Part shown: piece by piece, positions 1 through 8,782 of the stretch
Position numbering within the stretch: the stretch's first letter is position 1
Layout: the number at the start of each line of letters is the position of its first letter
From: an uncultured Anaerolineae bacterium
GTDB taxonomy: Bacteria > Chloroflexota > Anaerolineae > Aggregatilineales > Phototrophicaceae
Direction of reading: 5' to 3'
Length of the DNA stretch: 64,000 bases
NCBI GenBank assembly: GCA_937995825.1
Contig: CALKJO010000002.1
Coordinates: forward strand, 124,001 to 188,000
Notes under the pieces: model-generated
Database searches by the model: none
Told to the model about the DNA's origin: nothing
Seen by the model: only the letters and a program-made list of their open reading frames with translations
Translations under genes and position numbers: made by a program

Positions 1-1413
1 CGGCGAGATCGGCGTGAAATTCTCGCACTGAATGAGACTGCTCGGAGTCGGCGACGGGATGCGCGTCGGCGCGGGCGTCAGTGTGAAGATGCGGTTTGTC
101 GCTGGATCGACCAGCGGCAGCAGACTGGGATCGCCGCTGACGATCTGCACGACCGTGCGCGCAACCCAAGCGCGCGTCCCATCGGGGAGCGCAATGTAAA
201 ACCAATTCGGATCGCGGTAGCTGCGCCCCAGCACCCGTAAGCGCTCGCCGACCGGATAAGTGCCGATGATGGCGAAATTCTGCCCATCGCCCGCGCGCAG
301 ATTGGGCGCGCCGCTGCTCGTCACAAAGACCGGCTCTAGTGTTGCAGTCGGCGGAGGCGTGATAGTGGGCGTGTCTGAAGGCGTCGGAGTCGGAGTGGGC
401 GTCCATGAGAGCGCGACCTGCGTGAGCCGCTGCGCCAGCACGGTTTCCAGCGCTTCCTGTGTCTGTGTCGGCTCAGCAATGGCGGTCGCAGTTGCGGCGT
501 CAATCGCGGACTGAGTCGCGGCGATCTCGGCTTCTGAAAGGGTTGGCGTCAGCGTGTTGGAGGGCGTAAAGGTTGGCGTCGGCGTGGGGGTATCAGTCGG
601 CGTCTCCGATGGCGTCGGCGTAGAAGTTAGGGTGAAAGTCGGCGTCGGCGTGGGGGTATCAGTCGGCATGACCTCCGCGACCATGCCTAAGTCACCGTCG
701 AAGCGCAAGCCGGGCGTCAGAGCATTGATCCAGACGCGGTTATCGGTCGGCAGCAGCGGCTTCGATCTATCGGGAAACGCGGGCAGCCCGACAAACAGCC
801 ACGCGCCATCACTGCTGACGCCCAGCAGCGGCAGAACGCTGCCGCCCGCAATTTGCCCCAGGATCGAAAACAGCGCGCTCGGTCCGAGGCGCGCCTCAAC
901 AAAGTCGGCGGTGGTGACCTGAGGAATATCCGCGACCAGGACGTTGATCTCGCCGTTGACGATCTCAGCGGACAGTTCGCCTCCGTCTGCATCGCGGAGA
1001 ACCGCACTGCTGGCAACCAGTGCGCCCGTGCCAGAACGCAGCCCTTCAAAGGTGAGGAGGAAGGCAGTGCCATCGCGGTCGGGCAGAGTCGCGCCGCGCG
1101 CCGCAAGGCGGACGATGCCGCCCGTATCCTGCGGACGCTGCACGTCAAACGTTGTGCCGGCTTGCCAATAGCCGCCCAGCGATGCGCTGGCAAAGCGCGC
1201 CAGGCTCGGATCGTATTGCAGCGTGAGAATGACCTCACTGCACGCTGTCAAACATGCCAGCCGCACCGCGCCCTGCGCTGATCCGTTCAGGGGAATGGTG
1301 ATGGTTGGCAGCCCCAACGATGCGTCCGCCGGCTGCGCCGCCGCGCTGCCCAGCCCGATTAGCAGACTCAGCAGAATGATGATGAAAATGCTGCCCTGTA
1401 CTATCCCGTTCAC
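1..1413 (-). CDS. Secreted cohesin-like / SH3 domain protein (3' end outside window)
   Basis: The frame is open from a GTG at 1413 to the window edge (471 residues seen). An AGAGGAG ribosome site 8 nt upstream supports this start. Residues 1-26 form a signal peptide. Residues about 34-150 resemble a cohesin-type beta sandwich: repeating hydrophobic strands with 'LTLQYDPSL' and a closing 'GEINV'. Two P/T-rich linkers follow (about 249-289 and 336-358). Residues about 361-428 look like a bacterial SH3 domain ('APNLRAGDG', 'GERLRVLGR', 'WFYIALPDG'). The architecture suggests an exported protein held at the envelope and binding wall or glycan. No dockerin partner is visible here. The domain calls rest on motif recognition, not a profile search. 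Confidence 0.75.
   Translation of the reverse strand, partial: MNGIVQGSIFIIILLSLLIGLGSAAAQPADASLGLPTITIPLNGSAQGAVRLACLTACSEVILTLQYDPSLARFASASLGGYWQAGTTFDVQRPQDTGGIVRLAARGATLPDRDGTAFLLTFEGLRSGTGALVASSAVLRDADGGELSAEIVNGEINVLVADIPQVTTADFVEARLGPSALFSILGQIAGGSVLPLLGVSSDGAWLFVGLPAFPDRSKPLLPTDNRVWINALTPGLRFDGDLGMVAEVMPTDTPTPTPTFTLTSTPTPSETPTDTPTPTPTFTPSNTLTPTLSEAEIAATQSAIDAATATAIAEPTQTQEALETVLAQRLTQVALSWTPTPTPTPSDTPTITPPPTATLEPVFVTSSGAPNLRAGDGQNFAIIGTYPVGERLRVLGRSYRDPNWFYIALPDGTRAWVARTVVQIVSGDPSLLPLVDPATNRIFTLTPAPTRIPSPTPSSLIQCENFTPISP
572..666. repeat. In-frame 66-bp repeat in the P/T linker
   Basis: Bases 572-600 and 638-666 are almost identical (27 of 29 by eye) and lie 66 bp apart, so the repeat unit is 22 codons. 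It encodes the TDTPTPTPTFT-type linker of the minus-strand gene. This is a coding repeat that could expand or contract without a frameshift. Confidence 0.7.
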
Positions 1414-1606
1414 GCTGTTTGCTCCTCTTTTCCCCTTGAAGTTATAGCACGTTCAGCGCTTTAGCGCGACACAAGGCAATGGAAGCCGCCAGCCTGCTTG
1501 TGCTGATACAGTTACATCAACTATAAAATAACGTCAAACAGGTTTATAATTTCCAACAATCACCTTCTTTGCGGACTCAGCGGCAGCACAGACCAGTGGC
1601 AGTGTT

Positions 1607-3208
1607 GTGAAACAGCAGACGATCATCGATGTACTCAACGCAATCCCCGATGGCTTGATCATCCTCGACGATCAGAATTACATTCAGTTCTTCAATGCAG
1701 CGGCGCAGGCGCTGTTCGCAGATGATCCACTGTTCAAGGTTGGCGCTCCGGCTCCGCAGCATCTGCTCAGCGATGCAGATGAATTTACGGTTGGACTCAG
1801 CGACGGGGCAGCGCGCCAGATCGCGCGGCGCGTGATCGCGATTGGGCAGAGCCGCGCTGAGCGCCTGATCTGGCTGCACGACATCACCGAGGAAAAACGC
1901 TTGCAAGCATCCGAGCGCGAACAGCGCGCCTTTGTCGAAGCGCTGCGCGATATCGGGTCGAGCCTGAATACGCTGACCTCCCTGGAGACGATGCTGGAGG
2001 ACATTTTCGATCAGATGGCGCGCATTGTGCCATACGATGCCGCGACGATCTCGTTGATCGAGCGGGATGAAGCCCGCATCATCAGCGAGCGCGGCTACAG
2101 GGAGCGCGGCTTTGACATCATCGGGATGCGCTTCCCGACCGACTCGACCGCCAACCTCAGGCAGGTGATCAGCACCAAGCGCCCATTTTTGATCGCCGAT
2201 GTGCGCCAAGAACCGACCTGGATCGCAACGCCGAACACTGAATGGGTGCGCGGACATATCACCGTCCCATTGAAGATCAGCGGCGCAGTCTTTGGCTTCC
2301 TCCATGTGGACAGCGCGACGCCGAATTTCTTCAGCCAACTGCACTTTGATCGCTTATCCATGTTTGCCGATCAAATCGCTATCGCTGTCCGCAATGCCAA
2401 ACTGCTCGACGACTACGCCCGCCGCGTCGTCGATTTAGAAGCGATCATCGAGACGCGCACTGCGTCGCTGCGCGATGCGCTCGCCAACGAACAGGCGATC
2501 AACGCGCTCCGCTCGCGCTTCATCAGCATCATTTCGCACGAATTCAAGAATCCGCTGGCGTCGATCCTGCTCTCGACCGACATGATCAAGCGCTATGCCC
2601 AACGCCTGACGCCAGAGCGCCTCAAGGAATACGCCGAAACGATCCAGGTGCAGGTCAGCAGCCTGTCACTGCTGATCGACGACATCCTGTTTGCATATCG
2701 CGCCGAACAGGTTGGCTTCCCGTTCAAGCCGCATCCGGTCGATCTGCCCCGCTTCTGCAATCAGATCATCCACGACATGCAGCCGCTGGCGAACGAGCAT
2801 CACCAGATTAAGCTGTTCATCTCGGATGGCTGCGACATGGTGATTCTGGATGAGCGGCTGATGCAGCGCGCACTGATCAATCTGCTGAACAACGCGATCA
2901 AATATTCCCCGGCGGGCGGCGTCGTCAGCTTGAGCGCGCACTGCGACGACAGCGGGCTGACCCTGAGCGTGTCCGATAACGGCATCGGCATCCCGGAGGA
3001 CGATCTGGCAAATATTTTCGAGACGTTTTACCGCGCCAGCAACACCGAAGGCTACCCGGGAACCGGAGTCGGGCTGACCATCGTCAAGCAGGTGGTCGAA
3101 ATGCACGGCGGCACAATTGAAGTCCACAGTCAGCGCGGAGTCGGGACGACCTTCACGCTGCACATCCCGCCCATCCCTCCCCCGGACGACACCGCGCCTA
3201 CTCACTGA
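1607..3208 (+). CDS. Cytoplasmic PAS-GAF sensor histidine kinase
   Basis: This 533-residue protein has a short PAS-like N-terminus (about 5-95), a GAF domain (about 125-270), a HisKA domain with H-box 'ISHEFKNPLA' (phospho-accepting His311) and a HATPase_c domain. The ATPase boxes are N-box 'LINLLNNAIKYSP', G1 'VSDNGIGI' and G2 'GTGVGLTIVK'. No membrane segment is seen, so it should sense an intracellular signal. The start is GTG with no clear ribosome site; a TATAAT box lies at 1545-1550. No response regulator is adjacent, making it an orphan kinase. Its 3' end overlaps the convergent subtilase by 11 bp. Confidence 0.88.
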   Translation: MKQQTIIDVLNAIPDGLIILDDQNYIQFFNAAAQALFADDPLFKVGAPAPQHLLSDADEFTVGLSDGAARQIARRVIAIGQSRAERLIWLHDITEEKRLQASEREQRAFVEALRDIGSSLNTLTSLETMLEDIFDQMARIVPYDAATISLIERDEARIISERGYRERGFDIIGMRFPTDSTANLRQVISTKRPFLIADVRQEPTWIATPNTEWVRGHITVPLKISGAVFGFLHVDSATPNFFSQLHFDRLSMFADQIAIAVRNAKLLDDYARRVVDLEAIIETRTASLRDALANEQAINALRSRFISIISHEFKNPLASILLSTDMIKRYAQRLTPERLKEYAETIQVQVSSLSLLIDDILFAYRAEQVGFPFKPHPVDLPRFCNQIIHDMQPLANEHHQIKLFISDGCDMVILDERLMQRALINLLNNAIKYSPAGGVVSLSAHCDDSGLTLSVSDNGIGIPEDDLANIFETFYRASNTEGYPGTGVGLTIVKQVVEMHGGTIEVHSQRGVGTTFTLHIPPIPPPDDTAPTH

Positions 3209-5870
3209 TCGCCCCCTCCGCCGAACCGGTCGGTTCGAAGTCGGGCGCGCTGATCGGCGGCAGTTCAGCGGGCGCATCGGCGGGCGCAAACGGCGCGCTG
3301 ACCGCCGTCGGCAGCAGCGCCGGCAGCGCAGGGATGTCTGCACCGCTTCCTCCCCCGCCGGAGACGCATTCTGTGCCGACGGTCGCCACTGCCGGGCGCG
3401 TCCGCAGCGAGACATCATCGACGCGCAGCCAGCCGCTGGCGTGTCCGCTGGAGCTGTAGAACGAGATCATCGGGTTGTGATCGCCTGCCGGCTCCCAGAC
3501 CTGCGAGGTGTAGGCGCGCATGGCGAAGGGCGTCAGCGGCGTTCCAGCGGGCAGCCAGAACGTGCAGACCGCCAGATCGGTGAAGCTGCGCCGATGCAGC
3601 AGCACGGTGATCCGACCGAGATTCGGCGTCGAATTGCCGAGCGAGAAGGTCGCTTCGATGATTGTGTTGGTCGGGATCGTCGTTTGCGTGAATTGCAGCA
3701 GCGCGGCGCTGTTGCCGGTGAACGGCGGCAGGTTGGTGCGGTTCTTACGGTAAAACTCGAAGACGCCGCCGCTGACTCTGTAGTCGATGTTCTGCGCGTC
3801 GTCGTCGGGCGCGGAGAAAATCCCCCATATCCCGTTCCCATTCCCGATCACGCCCGACGTGAAGCTCGGATCGGCGAGCAGATTCGCGCCATCCGGCGCG
3901 CTCGGCGTGACCGGCGGCGCATCCGGCGAATAGCACATGACGCTGTTGAAGACGCTGTTGGGCTTATAGTTGACCAGCACATCATCGACGCGGATATAGC
4001 CCTGGCTCGATGCCGTCGAAGCGTAAATCGACAGGCTGGTATTCGTCCATTCGGTGCGCGTGCTGAAGGTCATGCGATACAGGCGCAGCGGCGAATTGGC
4101 GGGCAGCCAGAACGAGCAGATTTGCAGATCGCTGAAGCCGGCGTCATGCGCCAGCAGCGAGACACGCTGGCGCGTTAGGCTGCTGTTGCCCAGCAGCACC
4201 GCGATCTCGACGGGCGCGCCAGGCGCAAGGTAGACGCCGGTGTTCTGCAGCACCGCCGCGCTGGTGGACTGACCAAGCAGCGGAGCGCGGCGATAAAACT
4301 CAAAGACGCCGTTCTGCACCCGCCACTGATTGTCCGCCGTCTCCGGCGCGCCGAAGATTTTCCACTGGCGGAATGCTTCCCCGCCGGTGAAGGTTGTCGA
4401 AAAATCGCCGTTCTGGATGATATTGGCGCTGACCGCTGAGGTGAACGCCGCCAGCGCATCGATGCGCGGTCGCGTGACGCCGTTTTTAGCATCGGTGACG
4501 GCGATCCCCGTCGTTTCCAGGATGTTTTCAATCTGCGCGGGCGTCAGCGCGGGGTTGTATTGCAGCAGCAGCGCGGCGATCCCTGCAGCCGTCGGTGACG
4601 CCTGCGATGTGCCGGAGAAGGTGGCGGTGCTGCTGTTGAGTCCCGCGCTCTGGATCGGGCGACCGGGCGCGAGCAGGTCGATCATGCTGCTGCTGTTGCT
4701 GAAGCAGGTCACGGTGTTGAGCGAGGAGGTCGCGTCGAAGCAGGCTGGGAACGATCCACCGAACAGGCTGTTATACGTGCCGGAGGGCGGCTGCCGCCCT
4801 AAATCGCTGTCATAAGTCGCGCCGACCGCGACCACATTCGGCAGGCAGGCGGGCGCGGAAATGCTGGTGCTGCTGCCCTGATTGCCGGATGATGCAAACA
4901 CGATGATGCCAAACGTGGTGACCAGCGTCTGGATCGCCGCATGGGTGGAGGGCTGCTGCGCCTGACACGCGCCGTTGTAAAGGGCGTTCGTCCCCAGGCT
5001 CATGTTGATGATGCGAATTTTCAGCACCGCCTGATTGGCGATGATCCAGTCCAGCCCGGCGACCCAGTCCGAGACCCAGCCAGCGTTGCGCCCATCCAGC
5101 ACGCGCACAGCGGCGATCTGCGTCCCCGGCGCGAATCCAACCGGTGAGATGATCCCATCCGCCGTGATCACGCCCGTGACATGCGTGCCGTGTCCGCTGG
5201 CGAACGACTGCGCCGGATAGGGCGCGTCGAAAGCGCTCGTGCCAGTGAAGGTGTTGCCAGGCGCGCAGTTGCCAAGCGACGCGCCAGCGCCGCCTGTAAA
5301 GCAGACCGTGGCGAACACAGCGGGATTGATATCGGGATGGCTGGCGGGGATGCCGCTGTCCAGCACCGCGACGCGCACGCCCGCGCCGGTGTAGCCGAGC
5401 GCGTGGACATCATCGGCGTTGAGCGCCGGGACGCTCTGCGCCAGATGCCCCTGAGTCGGTTCATCGTTTTCGATGTAGCTCACCAGCGGACTCGCCAGCA
5501 GCGCCGCCAGCGCCGCCGCATCCACCGTCATGCTCATGGCTGGCACGAACTGGTAGCGATGACGGACGCGGACGGCTGGATTCCCCCCCTGCCGTTCGGC
5601 GTCACGCTGTCCATCGACCGAGGCGATCACGCTGTCCTGAAGCGCCGCGATGCGCTCGGCAAAAGCGGCGCTGACCGGATCGAGTCGGGGAAGGCGTCCA
5701 GCCGGATCACGCAGATTGACGATCACCCGCGCTTGACCGGATGCCATCAGGTCAGCCAGCGCCGCCGCGTCAAGGCGCGGATCGGACTGGGCGAAGACCG
5801 CGCGCATCGGCGCGGCGCAGAGCAGCGCGGTCAGCAGCGCGAAAACCAGAAGATGCCACTTTTTATTCAT
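3198..5870 (-). CDS. Secreted subtilisin-like serine protease (S8) with duplicated C-terminal module
   Basis: This 890-residue protein has a signal peptide ending near 'AVFAQ' (residue 28) and an I9-like propeptide (about 45-140). The S8 catalytic domain follows: Asp171 in 'VAVLDSGIP', His227 in 'SGHGTHVTG', oxyanion Asn330 in 'SSGNQG' and Ser422 in 'SGTSQASP'. The complete triad predicts an active exported endopeptidase. After residue 480 come two homologous segments of about 160 residues. Both share the pattern 'GVFEFYR ... FWLPA ... RVDDV', typical of jelly-roll, carbohydrate-binding-like modules. The C-terminus is proline rich. The gene is convergent with the upstream kinase and transcribed away from the metal repressor. 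Confidence 0.92.
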   Translation of the reverse strand: MNKKWHLLVFALLTALLCAAPMRAVFAQSDPRLDAAALADLMASGQARVIVNLRDPAGRLPRLDPVSAAFAERIAALQDSVIASVDGQRDAERQGGNPAVRVRHRYQFVPAMSMTVDAAALAALLASPLVSYIENDEPTQGHLAQSVPALNADDVHALGYTGAGVRVAVLDSGIPASHPDINPAVFATVCFTGGAGASLGNCAPGNTFTGTSAFDAPYPAQSFASGHGTHVTGVITADGIISPVGFAPGTQIAAVRVLDGRNAGWVSDWVAGLDWIIANQAVLKIRIINMSLGTNALYNGACQAQQPSTHAAIQTLVTTFGIIVFASSGNQGSSTSISAPACLPNVVAVGATYDSDLGRQPPSGTYNSLFGGSFPACFDATSSLNTVTCFSNSSSMIDLLAPGRPIQSAGLNSSTATFSGTSQASPTAAGIAALLLQYNPALTPAQIENILETTGIAVTDAKNGVTRPRIDALAAFTSAVSANIIQNGDFSTTFTGGEAFRQWKIFGAPETADNQWRVQNGVFEFYRRAPLLGQSTSAAVLQNTGVYLAPGAPVEIAVLLGNSSLTRQRVSLLAHDAGFSDLQICSFWLPANSPLRLYRMTFSTRTEWTNTSLSIYASTASSQGYIRVDDVLVNYKPNSVFNSVMCYSPDAPPVTPSAPDGANLLADPSFTSGVIGNGNGIWGIFSAPDDDAQNIDYRVSGGVFEFYRKNRTNLPPFTGNSAALLQFTQTTIPTNTIIEATFSLGNSTPNLGRITVLLHRRSFTDLAVCTFWLPAGTPLTPFAMRAYTSQVWEPAGDHNPMISFYSSSGHASGWLRVDDVSLRTRPAVATVGTECVSGGGGSGADIPALPALLPTAVSAPFAPADAPAELPPISAPDFEPTGSAEGAISE

Positions 5871-5897
5871 GCTGAGTGCCTATTCATCATTAAAGAA

Positions 5898-6614
5898 TCA
5901 GGATTGGTCTGGCTCAACCGGCTCAACCAGGATGCACGCGGCAACCATCTGCCCGATGGTGCGCGGCGCATCGTCCACCAGGACGCTGACCGGACCCTGA
6001 AACGGATCGCGCTCAATCACCTGGACGCGCGCGCCGAGATTGAAGCCGCGATCCAGCACATGCTGAAGCATCTCGGCGCTGTCCGCTTTCAGGCGGCAGA
6101 CTGCGGCGGGCGTCCCCACGGGCAGTTCCGCCAGCGAGAGCAGCGCACGCTCAGCAATGCAGCCATCGGCAGTTGGGATCGGATCGCCGTGCGGGTCGAG
6201 GACGGGATCGCCCAGTTTGCGGGCGATGGCTTCGATGAAGCGATCCGAGACTGCGTGTTCGAGCCGCTCCGCCTCATCATGGACATCGCGCAGTTCATAG
6301 CCCAGTTCGACCACGAGATACAGCTCGATCAAGCGGTGGCGGCGCAGCACTTTGAGCGCGACAGTCTCGCCCGCCTGCGTCAAAGTGACACCACGATAGC
6401 GCTTGTAATCGACCATGCCCGCCGCCGTCATCCGCTGCGCCATATCGGTGACCGAAGGCGCAGTCACGCCCAGATGCTCGCTCAGCGCGTTGGTCGAGAC
6501 GGGATCGGTCGGTTCCGTCCCTGCCTGCTGCAAGGTGTAAACCGCCTTGAGGAAGTTTTCAACCGCCGCAGACGGGGCAGCGCTCGTGTCTTTCGCGGTG
6601 TCCTTATCCGGCAT
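5898..6614 (-). CDS. DtxR/MntR-family metal-dependent transcriptional repressor
   Basis: An N-terminal winged helix ('LSEHLGVTAPSVTDMAQRM') is followed by the metal-binding/dimerisation domain 'VHDEAERLEHAVSD' and a C-terminal FeoA/SH3-like domain. Where DtxR has Cys102 this protein has Glu, giving the E-x-x-E-H pattern of MntR, so Mn(II) sensing is more likely than Fe(II); this is an inference. I chose the ATG at 6614. A TTG at 6632 would add six residues (frame open), and neither start has a strong ribosome site. No Mn or Fe transporter gene is adjacent, so the targets are probably elsewhere. Confidence 0.88.
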   Translation of the reverse strand: MPDKDTAKDTSAAPSAAVENFLKAVYTLQQAGTEPTDPVSTNALSEHLGVTAPSVTDMAQRMTAAGMVDYKRYRGVTLTQAGETVALKVLRRHRLIELYLVVELGYELRDVHDEAERLEHAVSDRFIEAIARKLGDPVLDPHGDPIPTADGCIAERALLSLAELPVGTPAAVCRLKADSAEMLQHVLDRGFNLGARVQVIERDPFQGPVSVLVDDAPRTIGQMVAACILVEPVEPDQS

Positions 6615-6686
6615 CCGTTCATTCCATCGCAACCTATCGATATTTCGATTCTAACACAAGATCGGGCAGTTTCAGGCGCAGTTGGG

Positions 6687-6692
6687 TACAAT
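6687..6692 (+). promoter_or_regulatory. Putative -10 box TACAAT before the M24-fold gene
   Basis: TACAAT lies 38 nt before the ATG at 6731. No convincing -35 is visible. The same hexamer precedes many genes in this window. Confidence 0.45.
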
Positions 6693-6730
6693 CGGGGCAA
6701 ATGAGGCTTGACTCTGAGTAAGGATGGCTT

Positions 6731-7798
6731 ATGGATCGGTTGCAGGAAGTTGAACACAAACACGCCCAACTGCGCGCGCTGATGGAACAGCACGGCGCGG
6801 ACGCGATCTGGCTGCGGCGCGCGCGCAATGTCGTCTGGTTCACCGCCGGCGCTGACCCGGTGATCGCGGCGGACGGGGAAAACGGCGCGTACAGCGTGCT
6901 GGTGACGCCGAATGCGCGCAGCATCATCACCGATCCGATTGAAGCGCCGCGCATCCAGACGGAAGAGCAGATCGAAGACCTGGGCTTCACCCTGACGATC
7001 TCGCCCTGGTATCAGCCCGTCCCGCCGCACACGCCGCATTTGGCGACCGATGATGGCGCGGTCGGCGAGGCGATTGCAGCGCTGCGCCGAACGCTGACTC
7101 CGAGCGAGCAGGGACGGGCGCGCCAGATCGGGCGCGAAACCGGCGAAGCGGTTGAAGAAGCGGCGCGCGCTGCCCGACCGGGCGACACAGAATATCAGAT
7201 CGCGGCGCGGATCAGCGCTGCCTGCCGCGCTCGGGGTGGACTGGCAATTGTGACGCTGGTGGCGGCGGATGCGCGCACCCTTCATTACCGCCATGCTTAC
7301 GCGACCGCTCACGTCTTTGAGAAATACGCGATGCTGGTCGTCTGCAACCGGCGCTGCGGACTGGTGATCTCCGCGACGCGCTTCGTCCATGTCGGTGAAG
7401 TGCCTTCGGAGATCATGGAGAAGCTGCACAAGGTTGCTGCGATTGACGCCGCCGCAATCGTCGGGACGCGCCCCGGACGAACGTTGGGCGACGTGTTCGC
7501 CGACATTCAGGCTGCCTATGCCGCGCAGGGCGAGGCGGATCAATGGCAGTATCATCATCAGGGCGGGCTGGCAGGCTATGCCGCGCGCGAGGTCGTCGCC
7601 ACACCGGGCGATCCGACGATGATCAGCGACGGACAGCTTTTCGCCTGGAATCCCTCGATTCCGGGCTGCAAGTCCGAGGATACGATTCTGACGCTGGAGG
7701 GCGGCTTCGAGATCGTCACCCAGACCGACTCGTACCCACTGATCGAAGTGACAGCGGCGGGGCAGGCGGTCAAGCGCCCCGCCATCCTCGCAATCTAA
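6731..7798 (+). CDS. M24 (pita-bread fold) peptidase-family protein, probably metal-free
   Basis: This 355-residue protein has the two-part architecture of Xaa-Pro aminopeptidase and creatinase: an N-terminal domain (about 1-120) and a C-terminal pita-bread domain. The usual five metal ligands (D, D, H, E, E) are largely missing. The first Asp pair region reads 'VCNRRCGLVISATR' (Asn206/Ser215 at the expected places), and the first Glu is replaced in 'AWNPSIPG' (Asn307). His275/276 and Glu316 in 'KSEDT' remain. Loss of metal ligands is known in creatinase-type members. The protein is therefore either a metal-independent hydrolase or a non-catalytic homologue. A ribosome site 'AAGGAT' precedes the ATG. 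Confidence 0.8.
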   Translation: MDRLQEVEHKHAQLRALMEQHGADAIWLRRARNVVWFTAGADPVIAADGENGAYSVLVTPNARSIITDPIEAPRIQTEEQIEDLGFTLTISPWYQPVPPHTPHLATDDGAVGEAIAALRRTLTPSEQGRARQIGRETGEAVEEAARAARPGDTEYQIAARISAACRARGGLAIVTLVAADARTLHYRHAYATAHVFEKYAMLVVCNRRCGLVISATRFVHVGEVPSEIMEKLHKVAAIDAAAIVGTRPGRTLGDVFADIQAAYAAQGEADQWQYHHQGGLAGYAAREVVATPGDPTMISDGQLFAWNPSIPGCKSEDTILTLEGGFEIVTQTDSYPLIEVTAAGQAVKRPAILAI

Positions 7799-7837
7799 CA
7801 CGAACTGGGGCGAGCCTGGCGCTCACCCCAGTTCGTG
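7799..7837. terminator. Bidirectional hairpin between convergent genes
   Basis: Arms 7799-7810 and 7826-7837 are a perfect 12-bp inverted repeat, with GAGC/GCTC pairing again inside the loop. It lies exactly between the stop codons of the M24-fold gene and the DUF4340 gene. There is no T-run, so it may act as an mRNA 3'-end stabiliser or weak terminator. Confidence 0.6.
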
Positions 7838-7843
7838 TCCGCG

Positions 7844-8758
7844 TCACGACTCCGGCGTCGTTTCGGCGGTGGCTTCCGCTGTCGCTTCGGCTGCCTGCGC
7901 GGTTGCCGTTTGCATGACCGCCGTCGCGGTAGCGTTCGCCTGCTGCGTGGCGATAGCTTCGGCGGTCATGGTGGCAATCTGAACCTCGCTGAGCGGATTG
8001 AGCGTCGCGGTCGGCGTGGGGGTCGCGGTCGGCGGCGGCACATACGGCGGCGATGCAACCATACCGACAAACGTATTGATCGTGCCGCGCGCAACCAGAT
8101 AGACCGTCTGCGTCCCGGTCAGCGTGACCGTCTCCTGCGGCGGCGCTGCCAGCAAAAGCGCCTGCGTGAGCGCACCGGTCGCAACGCTCGGCACGAGATC
8201 GAGCGCCGCCTCGGCTTCCGGAGTCGTCTCAGCATCGGGCATCGCCTCGGCTTCCGGAGTCGCCTCCGGGGGCGCGGCGCTGGTCTGAAGCGCGACGTAG
8301 AAGCGGTTGCCGGCTGGGTTGCTGCCGCCGATCAAGAGCGTGTAGAGCGTCCCATTGGCGTTCACACGGATGATGTTCGCCGGAGTCGCCAGCCCAAAGT
8401 TACCCAGCTCGGCTTCAGCGACTTCAAAGGCATTTTCGCCCTGCAGCGCGATCAGATTGGTCACTTGAGTCGTGATGTACTCCTGATCCGGAGCGCGGTT
8501 GGCTGGGTTGCTCGCGCTGATGCGCCATGTCCCGCGCGCATTGGCGCTGAGGGTAGTACTCGTGCCATCGGCGTTGTTGACGATCTCGACCGTCCGCACG
8601 CTATCGAGCGTCACCGGCAGCAGCGCCGTCGTGGTCGTGCCTGGAGTAGCGGTCGCTGTACCCGGCGCGGAGGCCTGATTGTTGTTGATGATGGCGATCA
8701 CGACGATGATCAGCACGGCGGCTGCCAGCAGGATGAGAGTCCCCCGATTCAAACGCAT
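7844..8758 (-). CDS. DUF4340-like membrane-anchored protein of the Gld-type ABC operon
   Basis: This 304-residue protein has one N-terminal membrane segment (residues 7-24). An extracytoplasmic domain follows that resembles DUF4340: 'TWRISASNPANRAPDQEYI', 'LGNFGLATPANIIRV', 'YTLLIGG'. The C-terminus is low complexity (P/T/A/E rich, about 180-200 and 245-304). DUF4340 proteins are commonly encoded next to GldG-type transporter components, as here. GAGGAG lies 8 nt before the ATG. It is the last gene of the operon, 24 nt after the GldG-like gene. Its role is probably the extracellular accessory subunit; the substrate is unknown. Confidence 0.8.
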   Translation of the reverse strand: MRLNRGTLILLAAAVLIIVVIAIINNNQASAPGTATATPGTTTTALLPVTLDSVRTVEIVNNADGTSTTLSANARGTWRISASNPANRAPDQEYITTQVTNLIALQGENAFEVAEAELGNFGLATPANIIRVNANGTLYTLLIGGSNPAGNRFYVALQTSAAPPEATPEAEAMPDAETTPEAEAALDLVPSVATGALTQALLLAAPPQETVTLTGTQTVYLVARGTINTFVGMVASPPYVPPPTATPTPTATLNPLSEVQIATMTAEAIATQQANATATAVMQTATAQAAEATAEATAETTPES

Positions 8759-8782
8759 GATGTGTTCTCCTCGATGTCCGCG

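Noticed and set aside
572..666. Possible CRISPR-like direct repeat
   Set aside because: There are only two units, and they encode an in-frame TPTPT linker.
5181..6704. 507-codon open frame crossing the subtilase and repressor genes on the plus strand
   Set aside because: It is antisense to two clear genes, composed of Arg/Gln/His runs, and has no recognisable domain.
6482..7801. 439-codon minus-strand frame over the M24-fold gene
   Set aside because: It is a shadow of the plus-strand gene, and it contains no motif and no start signals.
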